NCBI GenBank assembly: GCA_005223185.1
Contig: NJBN01000007.1
Location: forward strand, 164,355-228,354
Length of the DNA: 64,000 nucleotides
From: a candidate division LCP-89 bacterium B3_LCP
Lineage (GTDB): Bacteria > Electryoneota > B3-LCP
Direction: 5' to 3'
Each line of letters begins with the position of its first letter. The stretch's first letter is position 1. The position numbers were made by a program, and so were the translations under genes. A model generated the notes under the pieces. It ran no database searches, was not told the DNA's origin, and worked only from the letters and a program-made list of their open reading frames with translations. Below are positions 42,353-50,444 of the stretch, one piece after another.

Positions 42353-44026
42353 CTACCTCACCACCACCATCTTGGCGACATGGCTGCCGGTGGGGGTGTG
42401 TAACCGCAAGAAGTAGATGCCAGAGGAGAGGGAGGATTGGTCTATGTGAATGGTGTAGCTGCCGGGCTGCTGGTAGGAGTTTTTTATAGTTTTTGCATGT
42501 TGGCCAAGAAGATTATAAAGCTCTATCTTAACAACACTTGCCCGATGAATTTCATATTGTATATTCCCATTCAATGATCCAGAAATTTGGGAAGTAGGCT
42601 CATCAGGTCGTCTACTTGGATCAGCACCGCCAAGCGTGCCATCAGCATTGCAGCGTTTGGCCATAATGTCAAAGTGGTTGTCGCCAGCTTCTTCACACCA
42701 GACTCCCACTGCTCCACCATCTTCAGAGGGGGCAATACCGAAGTGATGAACTTCCAACATGTCAGGACTGTTATCTAACATCGTGATGAGTACACCATTA
42801 TCACTATAGCTTTTCCTACCTGATAAATCCAGAGCCTGAATATACAAGTATTTGGGGTGTAAGAGCGGATTCTCTGTGTACTGAAAAACGTTGAAAGAGT
42901 AGAAATAAGGATATCTAAAGTGCCATGCTCGGCTATTTCCGTTAATCAAATGACTAAAATAACCAAATTCTGCGCCCACTTGTCCGCTACCCCAGGTCGG
43001 CCAATAAGTGTGGCCTTGAATATCCATCCGTTGCCCGTAGATCCCCCATCCTTCGGATTCATTACCGTATAGAAAACCCAAATAGAAAAATCCAGGTTCA
43101 CCTGGAAAGATATCCGTCCAAACATACCAGCTCACATGATCCCGATTCCATAAGACCTGCCCATCTGGACTTACACGCTTAGCGTTGTTATAATAAGGAT
43201 TTTCGGGATTGGCATGTAATATAAAACCTCCTTCGCCATCAGGTATAATCTGATGAAAGAGGGTACTTTGACAGAGAAAAACACCATCGCGGGGGGACCA
43301 CATCGGATTTCCTTCTGAATCGAATCTCTGCATATGGAGGGAACCCCAGATATTATAAGGCGGACGCCAATCATCCCAGACTACGTAGAAACCACCGCTG
43401 CCGTCCTGAGTTACTTTAGGAAATCGTTCAAGCTGTGGACCAGCTAAAACAACGCGTCCACTATCCCCATATAGAGGATTGCCCATCTCATCAATGTGTT
43501 GGGCTACAATATTATCATCATCGTTATCTATCGCTAAGAAAAATCCGCCGTTTCCATCACTGCTTATGTCAATATAGCCACCTAGAAATGTCTTTAAGAC
43601 TAACGAAGCTGAATCCCCCCACAATCGATTTCCCTGTGAATCCAATTTTTGGGCATAATAATCGAATTGATTCATGCCTGGGTTTATACGCCAACAGATA
43701 ATAGCACCGTCTTCTCCATCAGGGATGGTTATTAATTGATTGGTATTGAAGTAAGGCATAAGGGGGTAGACTGACTCTGGTTCAGCATACTTAAGTTGAC
43801 CATATTTATCTACTATCTGATACCTACCAGCTAACCAACCGCCGTTATAGACTATTAGAGTACTGTTATCAGGATAAGGCAATGCAAAAGGATATCTTTC
43901 ATGAAGAGAATCAGTGGTTGCTACAGGAAGGTTTTCCCTTATAGTGGCTGGCCAGTAAGCCTGGCTATTATACATAAAAGCCAGGGATATTAGAAGGGTA
44001 AGTAGAATGAAGATCTTGAAGCGCAT
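42353..44026 (-). CDS. Secreted propeller-like protein with short sorting domain, paralogue A
   Basis: The 557-residue protein starts at the ATG at 44026 (MRFKIFILLTLLISLAFMYN, a signal peptide), because the promoter at 44049-44077 lies inside the longer frame. The mature part has repeated segments such as LDSQGNRLWGDSA, DGNGGFFLAIDNDD, DGSGGFYVVWDDWRPPYNIW and DGEGGFILHANP, spaced 45-60 residues apart, as in a beta-propeller. The C-terminus (VVKIELYNLLGQHAKTIKNS, SSLSSGIYFLRLHTPTGSHV, AKMVVVR) is a sorting domain without the PNPFNP motif. Its closest relative in the window is 48130-49773, with which it shares the signal peptide, promoter and C-terminus. Function unknown; likely exported. Confidence 0.8.
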   Translation of the reverse strand: MRFKIFILLTLLISLAFMYNSQAYWPATIRENLPVATTDSLHERYPFALPYPDNSTLIVYNGGWLAGRYQIVDKYGQLKYAEPESVYPLMPYFNTNQLITIPDGEDGAIICWRINPGMNQFDYYAQKLDSQGNRLWGDSASLVLKTFLGGYIDISSDGNGGFFLAIDNDDDNIVAQHIDEMGNPLYGDSGRVVLAGPQLERFPKVTQDGSGGFYVVWDDWRPPYNIWGSLHMQRFDSEGNPMWSPRDGVFLCQSTLFHQIIPDGEGGFILHANPENPYYNNAKRVSPDGQVLWNRDHVSWYVWTDIFPGEPGFFYLGFLYGNESEGWGIYGQRMDIQGHTYWPTWGSGQVGAEFGYFSHLINGNSRAWHFRYPYFYSFNVFQYTENPLLHPKYLYIQALDLSGRKSYSDNGVLITMLDNSPDMLEVHHFGIAPSEDGGAVGVWCEEAGDNHFDIMAKRCNADGTLGGADPSRRPDEPTSQISGSLNGNIQYEIHRASVVKIELYNLLGQHAKTIKNSYQQPGSYTIHIDQSSLSSGIYFLRLHTPTGSHVAKMVVVR

Positions 44027-44048
44027 AGCATTTTCCAGAACACATAAC

Positions 44049-44077
44049 AATATACGAAATAAATAGCCAAAAGTCAA
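44049..44077 (-). promoter_or_regulatory. Promoter of propeller paralogue A
   Basis: On the minus strand TTGACT (44072-44077) and TATATT (44049-44054) are 17 bp apart. The spacer and flanks are nearly the same as in the promoter at 49817-49845. The transcript leader would be only about 15-20 bases. Confidence 0.7.
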
Positions 44078-44139
44078 GCGGGGAAATATTTTTGGAGGTG
44101 GTTTTCTTCTGAACCGTTGATTCCAAAGATTAAGATACC

Positions 44140-45600
44140 CTACGAAAACCTCGATCGCTTCTTTTTTCCATCAGCATATTGATATTTATCACCAATTACT
44201 TCCGCTGCATGCTTGAAAAATGTTACCAGACACAGCGTGTAGAGCTTACTGAAGAAGAAATGATGGATAGGGGTTGTGCTGATAAAACGCCATAATCGTA
44301 TGGGATGCAAATAATATCTCAGATAAGCTAATTTTACCATTCGCTGAAGTTTTTTATCGGACATAGCGCTCAAGTTAACGCTTAGTGAATATAGATGGCT
44401 GTAAACCATACGCTTGGTAATTTTTCCATCTTTAACAGCTTGTTCATAGATTTCTGTGCTTGGATAGGGATTCAGTATTAAAAACGATACCGTCGATAGT
44501 TTCAGCTTGAAAGCATAATCCAGAGTAATTCTCGCCTGCTCCGCTGTTTCGCCCGGAAAACCTACGATAACCGACAGACCGACGGAAATCCCCCTTGATG
44601 AAGTATAGTTGATTATCTCACAGGTTTTTTTAAGGTCATGTACGCGATTGATTTTCTTCTGAATAACTGGCGATCCGGTATCGATAACGTAACATATACG
44701 AAAAGTGCCCATTTCAATGAGTTGATCCACTAAATCCGGTGTTATCAAATCGGCTTTTAATCCGTTAGAGAAGCAAAACTTGAGACCATAATTGCCTGCA
44801 GAAATGCGTTTGGCGATGTTTGAAGTTCTGCGTCTATCATAATTGAATATGTCATCGACAAATTCTACTTCCTCCACCCCATTTTCTGTTTTAAGATACT
44901 CGATTTCCTCTATTATCTTATCGACCGAACGAGCCCTGACCTTTTTTCCAAATATATTATGACAGTAGGTACATTTGTAAACGCAGCCTCTGGTTGAGGC
45001 GATCGGAACGCACCGTCGCGACGTTACATGGAGATTCATGCTGCACTGCCGACGATTATAGAAATACCTCTCTAAATCGATCAGATCCCAGGCTGGCATA
45101 GGTATCTCATCCAGATCATCAACTACTTCAAGCTGATTTGGTAAATTTACACCTTCTCCCGTTTTATACACAAGACCTTTTATTTCGCTTACGTTACCCT
45201 CCTGATCCAGAGCCTTTAGCAATTTAGTAAGAGCTATTTCCCCCTCACCAACAATAACATAATCTACCGCAGGATCGTCAATTGCTTCTGAGGGTTCGCT
45301 GGAGGCGTAGGGTCCGCCCAACACGATTTTTATTTCGGGAAAGAGCTCTTTTATTAAATTCGCGGTGTGGTGCGCTTCGATTTGTTCACAGCTTAGTGAA
45401 CCTATACCGATAACGTCAGGTTGGAAAGATTCGATTGCCTGGATTACCTGGCTGTCTTCGGCACTCTTCTCGACGCCATCAAAGATGCCGATCTGGTGGT
45501 CGGAATAATGACGAATATAAGCTGCAAGAGATAACAATCCGAGGGGAGGGAGGGCGCAATAAATACCGGAATCGGGGCGTAATAGTAATAATCTCTGCAT
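44140..45600 (-). CDS. Radical SAM protein with B12-binding-type domain
   Basis: The 486-residue protein has an N-terminal cobalamin-binding-type Rossmann domain (about 1-130, with PPLGLLSLAAYIRHY, IGIGSLSCEQIEAHHTANLI, VLGGPYASSEPSEAI and VIVGEGEIAL) and a radical SAM domain with STRGCVYKCTYCHN (Cys206, Cys210, Cys213). The cobalamin histidine motif DxHxxG is replaced by DGVEKS (41-46), so a base-off ligand is missing. FVDDIFNYDRRRT and SVIVGFPGETAEQA match the BchE/Elp3-like group. The C-terminal 80 residues are basic with hydrophobic stretches. Substrate unknown: methyl transfer or ring chemistry on lipids or cofactors is possible. It is isolated among secretome genes. Confidence 0.88.
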   Translation of the reverse strand: MQRLLLLRPDSGIYCALPPLGLLSLAAYIRHYSDHQIGIFDGVEKSAEDSQVIQAIESFQPDVIGIGSLSCEQIEAHHTANLIKELFPEIKIVLGGPYASSEPSEAIDDPAVDYVIVGEGEIALTKLLKALDQEGNVSEIKGLVYKTGEGVNLPNQLEVVDDLDEIPMPAWDLIDLERYFYNRRQCSMNLHVTSRRCVPIASTRGCVYKCTYCHNIFGKKVRARSVDKIIEEIEYLKTENGVEEVEFVDDIFNYDRRRTSNIAKRISAGNYGLKFCFSNGLKADLITPDLVDQLIEMGTFRICYVIDTGSPVIQKKINRVHDLKKTCEIINYTSSRGISVGLSVIVGFPGETAEQARITLDYAFKLKLSTVSFLILNPYPSTEIYEQAVKDGKITKRMVYSHLYSLSVNLSAMSDKKLQRMVKLAYLRYYLHPIRLWRFISTTPIHHFFFSKLYTLCLVTFFKHAAEVIGDKYQYADGKKKRSRFS

Positions 45601-45810
45601 TGCAACTTAAGGAAGCTGGATTTTACACGCGTTAAGATGAGATTATCTGTTGAGTCAGGGTGGCCGGGACTGTCCGTAAGGACCCTTAAGTGGTTTCCCC
45701 AAAGGGGCGGCTGACGAAGTCAGGATATCCCAGTCAGGCCCCACAACATGTTATAAGGGCGTTCCACTGAAACGAGAACGCCCCTGGTTCATCCTTTATA
45801 ATTTGTATTT
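45601..45810. terminator. Intergenic spacer with hairpin after the beta-helix gene
   Basis: The hairpin GGGCGTTC (45757-45764) and GAACGCCC (45775-45782) follows the beta-helix gene on the minus strand but lacks a clear T tract. The rest has short palindromes (GTCCGTAAGGAC, CCCCAAAGGGG) and no gene. Confidence 0.45.
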
Positions 45811-47745
45811 TTACTTCATCAGTACCATCTTGCCGGTAGCAGTGTATGCACCTGCCTGAAGACGATAAATGTACAGACCGGACGCCATTTGCGACCCGTC
45901 GAAGGTTTCACTGTGAAATCCGGGCTGCATGCTGCGGTCTAAAAGCGTCATCACTTTCTGACCGGCAACATTGTAAACTTCCAGGTGAACCTTCTCTGGC
46001 GTTGCCAGATTGAAGTTGATTGAAGCCTGCGGATTGAACGGTTCGGGGAAATGCCCCAGCAGTTCGGTTGCCTCAGGAACAACAGTCCCCTTTAACGCGA
46101 AGGTTTCCTCGACTTCACCATCAAAGAAAGTTGCTGTTCCACCGGTTTGTGAACCATCTCCACCAGCAGCTTTCTCAAATTCAAAACTGCTCCAGCTTTC
46201 GATGATATTGGGGTGTTCACCGGTATATGCCGTCACCGTATATGTACCCGGCATGGAAATTCCGCTGATCGTGATATAGAGCGTTCTCGCAGCGGATCCT
46301 CCTGGAGGCATATAGAGATCTTCACGCAGCACCAGGGGGATTATCTGCATATCCGGCTGTTGCAGGTTGTACCAGCCATCGTACAGGTTATAGTAAATTG
46401 TTGACGAATTAGTGAGGCTTAAGCCAAACCACACAGTACCACCCTGTGGCGGTAGAACTACCGGCGCTCCAAAGAGCGTGAGGTCCATTATGGTTATACT
46501 CTGCGGCTGAGTCTGATCGAAGTAGTGCGCGCCCTGGTCAACTATGGTTCCATCAGGGTCAAGGGGAGAAGTTGGATCACCGGCATCGATGCAGGGGCTG
46601 TAGGGCTGCAGTTCGAAATTACCGGCGTTGGGATCGACGAAATAAGGAGGCCGGTCCATATTGCCGATTCCTGCCCAGCCACCTTGAATATCACTATAGG
46701 TCATGGTCATGGAACAGCCTCCAGGCACGTAGAAAGCGCTGTTATTACCCATAATGATGTTGTTTTTACCCCAGGGATTGGAATTCAGATACAGTTTTAC
46801 GGCATAACCTGCATTTCCGTAGATGGTATTGTTGGTAATTTCAGGAGAGCAATGATCTCCAAGATAAATGGCGGTATGATTGTTTGCCCAAAGCTCATTG
46901 TAGGTTATTACCGGACTGGAGTAGTGATGAGCGTAAATACCTGTACCATTGCTACTCGAAGAGACATTCACGTTTATCTGATTGTCATGGATAACAGGTG
47001 AACTGTGATCTAAGAGTAATCCTCCACCACTACCGGATGATGCGCGATTGTGGATAATCCCGTTCCCTTCCAGGATACCGTGGCTATAGTCATAGTACAG
47101 TCCACCAGCGTTATCAGCATCATTATCTTCCAGGAAATTGTTGCCGAGGTAGGGGTTATTACATTCCAACAGATAGATTCCGCCGCCATCGTCATAAGCG
47201 AAATTATCAACTATTACGTTGTTGAAGACCTCAGAATCAGTCTGAAAAAGGTAGATAGCTCCACCATCATCATCAGCCTTATTATCCGAGAAACGGCAAT
47301 CATGGACTATAGCGTAGGTGTTGTAAATGTGAAGTCCGCCACCCTTACTATAGGGCTCGGAAGAGGGCCCCTGGGCGTATCCCCATTCGATTACACAGTA
47401 AGCAACTTCGGATACACCTTCTGTGTTCAACAGGTTGAGACCTGCCCAGGTTTCGGTTTCATAGGGTAAGCTGTGGGTCATGACTATTGAATCTCCAGGT
47501 GCGCCGACAGCTTGCAGATTCCCATGTGCGATGAACTTGAAATGCGCGGTGAATTTCACTTCAACGCCAGGCTCAATCGTCAGGACAGAGCCGAAGGGGA
47601 CTTCCATATCAGCTATGACGTAATAAGGAGATCCGGCTGCAGTCCACGTTCCGCTCACCTGTCCACCGATGTAAGTTTCTGCTAAGACGTTTGACCCGAA
47701 AACCAGGAAGAGCACAGTAATTAGAAAAAACGTAATCTTTTTCAT
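45811..47745 (-). CDS. Secreted right-handed beta-helix protein with sorting domain
   Basis: The 644-residue protein has a signal peptide (MKKITFFLITVLFLVFGSNV), an N-terminal cap shared with the gene at 54079 (GGQVSGTWTAAGSPYYV, LTIEPGVEVKF), a parallel beta-helix (about 100-385) with rungs such as GGAIYLFQTDSEVFNNVIVD, DDGGGIYLLECNNPYLGNNF and SPEITNNTIYGNAGYAV, an Ig-like domain (417-545) and a sorting domain with the variant FPEPFNPQASINFNL and GLYIYRLQAG, GKMVLMK. Proteins of this build are pectate-lyase-like or adhesins; no catalytic residues can be assigned. It has a strong promoter and GGAGGTGAATC before the start. Confidence 0.87.
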   Translation of the reverse strand: MKKITFFLITVLFLVFGSNVLAETYIGGQVSGTWTAAGSPYYVIADMEVPFGSVLTIEPGVEVKFTAHFKFIAHGNLQAVGAPGDSIVMTHSLPYETETWAGLNLLNTEGVSEVAYCVIEWGYAQGPSSEPYSKGGGLHIYNTYAIVHDCRFSDNKADDDGGAIYLFQTDSEVFNNVIVDNFAYDDGGGIYLLECNNPYLGNNFLEDNDADNAGGLYYDYSHGILEGNGIIHNRASSGSGGGLLLDHSSPVIHDNQINVNVSSSSNGTGIYAHHYSSPVITYNELWANNHTAIYLGDHCSPEITNNTIYGNAGYAVKLYLNSNPWGKNNIIMGNNSAFYVPGGCSMTMTYSDIQGGWAGIGNMDRPPYFVDPNAGNFELQPYSPCIDAGDPTSPLDPDGTIVDQGAHYFDQTQPQSITIMDLTLFGAPVVLPPQGGTVWFGLSLTNSSTIYYNLYDGWYNLQQPDMQIIPLVLREDLYMPPGGSAARTLYITISGISMPGTYTVTAYTGEHPNIIESWSSFEFEKAAGGDGSQTGGTATFFDGEVEETFALKGTVVPEATELLGHFPEPFNPQASINFNLATPEKVHLEVYNVAGQKVMTLLDRSMQPGFHSETFDGSQMASGLYIYRLQAGAYTATGKMVLMK

Positions 47746-48129
47746 GATTCACCTCCAAAGTGAATTAAGGGTACGTTTGGCATATTTGAAAGATCGTAAA
47801 GAGTTAGTTGTACTATTATAATAAATTTTTATGTAAAAGTCAAGTCTTTTTTTCTTATCAGGCAAAAAAAGTATATATTTTCGGTTTTATTGGTTCATAA
47901 AACATTACTTTCGTGCTACTTGGACGCTGAAAGCGAGGAGCTTGTCAGTCGGCTGACTGATGATCTGAGGCAACATATAGTGAGGAGGTTGGACATTCTT
48001 GTCCGACTTTGGCTTCGAACATAAGACAGGCAAGGATACCTGTCCTCCCCACATAGTAGGACTGCCGAACTACACCTCCTTCGACAACTAACCACGACTC
48101 AGGGTAGTGCGGAGGGTGGCCCCCGCTCC
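47746..48129. other. Intergenic region with promoter and short hairpins
   Basis: It contains the beta-helix gene promoter (47815-47843) and then, at about 47930-48120, several short hairpins (GTCAGTCGGCTGAC, GTTGGACATTCTTGTCCGAC, GACAGGCAAGGATACCTGTC). No gene is seen. Confidence 0.6.
47815..47843 (-). promoter_or_regulatory. Promoter of the beta-helix gene
   Basis: On the minus strand TTGACT (47838-47843) and TATAAT (47815-47820) are 17 bp apart, with an A-rich tract just upstream of the -35 box. This is the closest match to the sigma-70 consensus in the window. Confidence 0.75.
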
Positions 48130-49773
48130 CTACCTCACCACCACCATCTTCGCAACCTGACTGCCAATGGGGGTGTGCAGACGGAGGAAGTAGATACCAG
48201 AGGAGAGTGAGGATTGGTTTATGTGGGTGGTGTGGATGCCGGGCTGCTGGTAGGAGTTCTGTACAGTATTTACATGCCGTCCCAAAATGTTATATAGATC
48301 TATTTTGACCATGCCCGCCTTCTCAATTTCATAGTTTACCCTTCCTTCAGACAGGCTCGATATCTGGGCTCTTGTGGGTGGTATAACCTTAGCAGGCTTA
48401 AGTCCACCCAATGTGCCGTCCGAAAAACAGTGTTTCGAATATACGTCCCTCTCAATTGAATTACTCTCGACCAGATAAATGCCTGTAATTCCTCCATTCT
48501 CATCTGGGACGCAATTGTAAAGTTGGGTGGAGTAGAATAATGAATCATGATGATGGCACATATATATGCCTTCATCACCCCAGCAGCGGTTACCATTCCA
48601 ATCCATCTTTTGTGCGCATATCCACTCATCGTAATAGGCACCTACGCTAAATAATCCGTAGAAGTGTGAATCAACATAACAATAAGCAGTTTGTCCTGAA
48701 AGCTCCAAACTAGGGATTGCCATAACATTTCCCTCGAGACTACCAAGAGTCGGCCAGTAGGTGTTACCTTCCATATCCAATTTCTGAGCTTTTAGGTCGT
48801 TATGATAAAAACCGAGATAATAAATACCCGGTTCGCCCTGTACCATATGAGCGCCTGCTCCATAGCTTATGTTATCGATGGACCACAGAACTTGGGCATC
48901 CTCATTAATTCGAGCTACGAAATTATTTAAAGTAACCTTGTGTATCAGAACCCCCCCCTCTCCATCAGGGTACAGCTCACTGTAGGTGTGATTTCCCGGT
49001 TGAACCAATTCACCATTAGGTGACCAGGTAACATTGCCTGCTGCATCAATATGCTGCATCCACACCGAACCTACCCATCCACCGTAAGGTGGTCGATAGT
49101 CGTTCCAAACGACATAAGCACCACCATTGCCGTCATGGGTGACTGCTGCATGGTCCATTTGATATTCATGCCTACAAGCAGTGACACCGTTTTCATCCCA
49201 TAACTGTTGACCAGAACTATTCAGACGGTGTACAACTGTTCTGCCACAGCCCGTTATGGGAATAAAAAGTCCACCCTGTCCATCTGCGCTTAGATTTGTA
49301 TAAATGTCAGCTCTTGGAGAAACATGAATTGCCGATTCCCCCCACAACAAATTACCTAGTGAATCAATCCTTTGTGCCCAGGTACCTGTTAATAAGCCGC
49401 CGCTCGAACCATAATACCAAACAGCAAAAACGCCACCGGCACCATCAGGTACGATTTCAGCATTATAGGAATAGCTAGAAAAAGTATCAGCTTTCATTGG
49501 CTGTGGATCAGGAAATACCAGTTGTCCGTAAGGATCGATAAGGTGATAGCAATTGCCCCATCGACTGTCATAGTAGGTTACAAAGGTGTAATCATTTGGT
49601 AGGGGTAATGCTTCAGGGTGACCCTCATATATACCTGAATCATTAGCAACAGGTCGGTTCAGTTCCGGAGTATCGTAGGCAAACCAGTAGTTGGAGTAGG
49701 CTAATTCCTGACTGTTGCAGACAGAAACCAGCATAAGGAAAGCAATAAGCGGTAAGAATATTTTGAAGCGCAT
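48130..49773 (-). CDS. Secreted propeller-like protein with short sorting domain, paralogue B
   Basis: The 547-residue protein starts MRFKIFLPLIAFLMLVSVCN, a signal peptide close to that of paralogue A. Repeats include DSLGNLLWGESAIHV, DGQGGLFIPITGC, DGNGGAYVVWNDYRPPYGGW, DGEGGVLIHKVTL and WNGNRCWGDEGIYMC. The C-terminus (MVKIDLYNILGRHVNTVQNS, SYQQPGIHTTHINQSSLSSG, IYFLRLHTPIGSQVAKMVVV then R) is nearly the same as in paralogue A while the middle has diverged, so the ends are conserved or have been homogenised. Promoter at 49817-49845. Function unknown. Confidence 0.8.
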   Translation of the reverse strand: MRFKIFLPLIAFLMLVSVCNSQELAYSNYWFAYDTPELNRPVANDSGIYEGHPEALPLPNDYTFVTYYDSRWGNCYHLIDPYGQLVFPDPQPMKADTFSSYSYNAEIVPDGAGGVFAVWYYGSSGGLLTGTWAQRIDSLGNLLWGESAIHVSPRADIYTNLSADGQGGLFIPITGCGRTVVHRLNSSGQQLWDENGVTACRHEYQMDHAAVTHDGNGGAYVVWNDYRPPYGGWVGSVWMQHIDAAGNVTWSPNGELVQPGNHTYSELYPDGEGGVLIHKVTLNNFVARINEDAQVLWSIDNISYGAGAHMVQGEPGIYYLGFYHNDLKAQKLDMEGNTYWPTLGSLEGNVMAIPSLELSGQTAYCYVDSHFYGLFSVGAYYDEWICAQKMDWNGNRCWGDEGIYMCHHHDSLFYSTQLYNCVPDENGGITGIYLVESNSIERDVYSKHCFSDGTLGGLKPAKVIPPTRAQISSLSEGRVNYEIEKAGMVKIDLYNILGRHVNTVQNSYQQPGIHTTHINQSSLSSGIYFLRLHTPIGSQVAKMVVVR

Positions 49774-49816
49774 GGTAACCTCCAGAAAAAGGGACTATGA
49801 CAAGTACCCAAATAAC

Positions 49817-49845
49817 AATATACGAAATAAATAGCCAAAAGTCAA
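49817..49845 (-). promoter_or_regulatory. Promoter of propeller paralogue B
   Basis: On the minus strand TTGACT (49840-49845) and TATATT (49817-49822) are 17 bp apart; the spacer TTTGGCTATTTATTTCG is identical to that of paralogue A. Confidence 0.7.
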
Positions 49846-50229
49846 GAGGGGAGATATTTTGGGGGGATTTTTCGAGCATTGCCCTGCCCTGAAGAACAGG
49901 GCTACGGATAAAAAAGCCCCCTGAACGGGGCTCTAGATTCGATTACAGCCCGCTTCAGCGGGGTTTTAGTAATATCCGTAGACCAGTGCTTCAGCGCTGG
50001 GCGTGATCACTGGATTCTCTATAGGTCCGTAGGACTCCTGCGGAGAGTGCTGCGTACCGGGGCAAGCCCGGAATGACAAATACTTTAGCCGCCCTGTCAT
50101 CCCTGCCTGCCCCCACGGGGCCTGCCCCTTCGGGGCGAACGCAGGAATGACATTTCCCCGTTAATCTGCGAAATCTGTGAAATCTGAGGAACTTGTCCGC
50201 CTCTGGCGGATCTGTGGTTCAGTTTTCCC

Positions 50230-50256
50230 CTACCGCACCACCACCATCTTGGTGAC
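50230..50256 (-). pseudogene. C-terminal remnant of a third propeller paralogue
   Basis: Read on the minus strand, the sequence encodes VTKMVVVR and a stop, matching the ends VAKMVVVR of paralogues A and B. The coding match breaks off upstream exactly where the CATGCTTC repeat begins. No other part of the gene is recognisable nearby. Confidence 0.6.
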
Positions 50257-50386
50257 GGGTGGCATGCTTCTGGATCGCCGTAGGTGATACGAAGCATGTC
50301 TATTCCAGGCCAATTAATATCTATTGTATCAGATTTTTGATACCGAAGGTGGTACGACCAAGAAGACAATACCTGTCACAACATAC

Positions 50387-50417
50387 TAAAAAAAAGCGTC
50401 CCGCCGCAGCGGGACGC
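50387..50417 (-). terminator. Rho-independent terminator of the Omp28-like gene
   Basis: GCGTCCCGC (50396-50404) and GCGGGACGC (50409-50417) form a perfect 9-bp stem with loop CGCA, followed on the minus strand by nine T. It lies 28 bp after the stop codon. Confidence 0.9.
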
Positions 50418-50444
50418 CCCTTATTATCCTTTAGAATTTATCCT

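Larger units (their letters stand above)
49774..50444. repeat. Intergenic region with promoter, palindromes and a gene remnant
   Basis: From 49817 is the promoter of paralogue B. From about 49878 to 50015 there are four successive palindromes (GCCCTGAAGAACAGGGC, AGCCCCCTGAACGGGGCT, CCCGCTTCAGCGGG, CCAGTGCTTCAGCGCTGG). Positions 50160-50222 hold a period-11 repeat (ATCTGCGAA, ATCTGTGAA). Then come a fragment of a sorting domain (50230-50256), the CATGCTTC repeat (50258-50302) and the terminator at 50387-50417. No complete gene. Confidence 0.7.

Noticed and set aside
46525..47001. 158-residue plus-strand frame opposite the beta-helix gene
   Set aside because: It mirrors the repeat structure of the real gene and has no start signal or domain.
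50097..50369. 90-residue minus-strand frame
   Set aside because: It runs through palindromes and the CATGCTTC repeat and has a composition (SPRRGRPRGGRQG) typical of translated GC-rich hairpins.
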